Source: Bacillota bacterium
GTDB taxonomy: Bacteria; Bacillota_I; Bacilli_A; RF39; UBA660
DNA: 41,193 bases
Direction: 5' to 3'
Assembly: GCA_015059245.1 (NCBI GenBank)
Contig: SVAU01000013.1
Span: forward strand, 1-41,193
Shown here: piece by piece, positions 40,194 through 41,193 of the stretch
How the letters are laid out: each line of letters begins with the position of its first letter
How positions within the stretch are numbered: position 1 is the first letter of the stretch
Program-made: the position numbers and the translations under genes
The notes under the pieces: generated by a model
Database searches by the model: none
What the model was told of the DNA's origin: nothing
Seen by the model: only the letters and a program-made list of their open reading frames with translations

Positions 40194-41193
40194 ATGAAGG
40201 CAAAAAGTATATATAATAACACTAAAGCGGAAAGACATTTTAAATGGGTATCACTTAAAGAAAAAGTAATGGTAATGGTTGAAAGAATTATATTGAAAAT
40301 AAAAAATATGTATAAATTTTTAAAAATAGAAAGAATAATATCTAACATTTACTTTAAAAAAACGTTTTTTGTTGTATGCGGATTAATTTTGTGTAATATC
40401 ATTGGTGAGAAATTATATTTTGATTTATGTCAATATAGTATATTTGATGATATAAGAACAATTATAACTTTTAATCAAAATAATTATTTTCAATTTTTAA
40501 TATCCAGTTTAGGAATAGGTGGTTTTTTAGCAGCATTGTTTTTTTCAAATTTATCAGGAATTCAATCTTCTAAATATTCTAATTTAGATGCAGAATTGTC
40601 ATCTGCTATATTAAATGAATATATGAATAAAACATATTTTGATTCTATTGTTAATTATTTAATCATTATTGTAATACAAATATTAATGTATGTATTAGAA
40701 TTTGTTCCAGGAATAGTATTATCAATTTTAACATTTATTTTGACAATTAGAATTGTAATAATATTTATTATGCTGTCTAAAAGGTTATTTCAATTTACAA
40801 ACATTAACTTTATAACACATGATATTTTTCAAGAAATAGCATATTATTTTGATAAATTAAAACTTGCTGCTAAACATTCGAAAAGTGATAGTATAATGAA
40901 ATCATACTATAATATCATTAATAGCAAATTATCTTTATTAAAAACGTTGTTTAACGCTTTAATTGAACAAAATGATTCGAAAGGATTAGTAGATTTTAAT
41001 AAACATGTTTTAGTTATATTATCAAAATATACAAAGGATAAAAATTCGATTCCTTTCAATTCTCCGTGGTATGAAGATAAGCCAAAAGATAAAAGTTGGT
41101 TTACAGCAGATTTTTTTGAAATTAATTTAGGCTTAAATACCGGAACATCTTTAAATCAATCATATGAAAAAGATATTAACTTTTTTGAAAACA
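40194..41193 (+). CDS. Membrane protein, cut off by the window end
   Basis: ATG at 40194 behind TTGGAGGAAT. The frame stays open to the last base, giving 333 codons of an incomplete protein. It begins MKAKSIYNNTKAERHFKW. Basic N-terminal residues precede membrane segments at about 56-76 (FFVVCGLILCNIIG), 97-120 (FLISSLGIGGFLAALFFS) and a double one at about 150-192 (IIIVIQILMYVLEFVPG ... LTFILTIRIVIIFIML). A helical soluble region follows, with a Trp/Asp-rich segment (NSPWYEDKPKDKSWFTADFF). The family is not recognised. Its place after the DUF2075 cassette suggests an accessory or defence role, e.g. membrane effector, but this is a guess. Confidence 0.75.
   Translation, partial: MKAKSIYNNTKAERHFKWVSLKEKVMVMVERIILKIKNMYKFLKIERIISNIYFKKTFFVVCGLILCNIIGEKLYFDLCQYSIFDDIRTIITFNQNNYFQFLISSLGIGGFLAALFFSNLSGIQSSKYSNLDAELSSAILNEYMNKTYFDSIVNYLIIIVIQILMYVLEFVPGIVLSILTFILTIRIVIIFIMLSKRLFQFTNINFITHDIFQEIAYYFDKLKLAAKHSKSDSIMKSYYNIINSKLSLLKTLFNALIEQNDSKGLVDFNKHVLVILSKYTKDKNSIPFNSPWYEDKPKDKSWFTADFFEINLGLNTGTSLNQSYEKDINFFEN

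Noticed and set aside
40154..40348. Minus-strand 64-codon hydrophobic frame
   Set aside because: It overlaps the terminator and the start of the membrane protein gene on the plus strand and has no ribosome site.
1..41193. Mycoplasma-type code (UGA = Trp)
   Set aside because: UGA ends the GNAT gene at 18493, Trp is encoded by TGG, and long frames close normally with the standard code.
1..41193. CRISPR array, insertion sequence or integrase/transposase
   Set aside because: No regularly spaced repeats, no transposase or integrase motifs and no att-like repeats were seen, even in the accessory half.
1..41193. tRNA genes
   Set aside because: No T-arm (GGTTCGAATCC-like) sequence was found in the intergenic regions, including after the 5S rRNA.

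Overview
The window comes from a very AT-rich, standard-code, low-GC Gram-positive bacterium. Evidence is the AT content, AGGTG-type Shine-Dalgarno sites, a Firmicute-like set of housekeeping genes, a FemAB peptidoglycan enzyme and a YeeI-like YebC protein. UGA ends one gene (18493) and UGG encodes Trp, so the Mycoplasma code is not in use. An uncultured gut-type Bacilli/Erysipelotrichia/RF39-like lineage is my best guess, but that rests on family content only.

Layout. 1-110: end of an rRNA operon (5S). 218-8415: a membrane-anchored SGNH-like protein, the tRNA t6A cluster tsaE-tsaB-rimI-tsaD, an epimerase-like SDR, YebC/YeeI, a NUDIX hydrolase and an OmpR-type two-component pair. 8416-13192: cell-envelope genes: two paralogous one-pass membrane proteins with a likely NTF2-like outer domain, LemA, a COG2426 small membrane protein, a histidine phosphatase and a bacterial TMEM43 homologue with a Gln/Pro-rich tail. 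13209-14411 (minus): FemAB. 14623-23828: double-domain ThyX, GNAT-transglutaminase fusion, cytidine deaminase preceded by a leader ORF, GNAT, a FicA-Fic pair and two large unknown proteins. 23829-24147: a promoter-to-terminator noncoding unit, probably a structured RNA. 24148-26022: intracellular GH13 amylase. 26103-31084: a tight four-gene operon (zinc-ribbon/LRR membrane protein, radical SAM/SPASM enzyme, small protein ending in a Gly/Ser stretch plus 17 Asn, zinc-ribbon membrane protein). This is the best candidate for an undescribed system: a ribosomally made, radical-SAM-modified peptide.

31146-41193 looks like a defence or accessory region: DUF2130 protein, small zinc-ribbon protein, an MqsR-like toxin with a Panacea (SocA/DUF4065) antitoxin, an ATPase with a C-terminal RNxxxH motif, a convergent gene that also carries RNxxxH, a block of alternative inverted repeats, a MazG-like / unknown / PD-(D/E)XK-DUF2075 cassette, and a membrane protein cut by the window end.

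Most genes are short transcription units. Seven boundaries share one geometry: a Rho-independent hairpin whose T-tract runs directly into an extended -10 (TGnTATAAT), with no -35 visible. Several computed ORF starts fall inside Shine-Dalgarno sites, -10 elements or terminators, so I moved them downstream (noted per gene).
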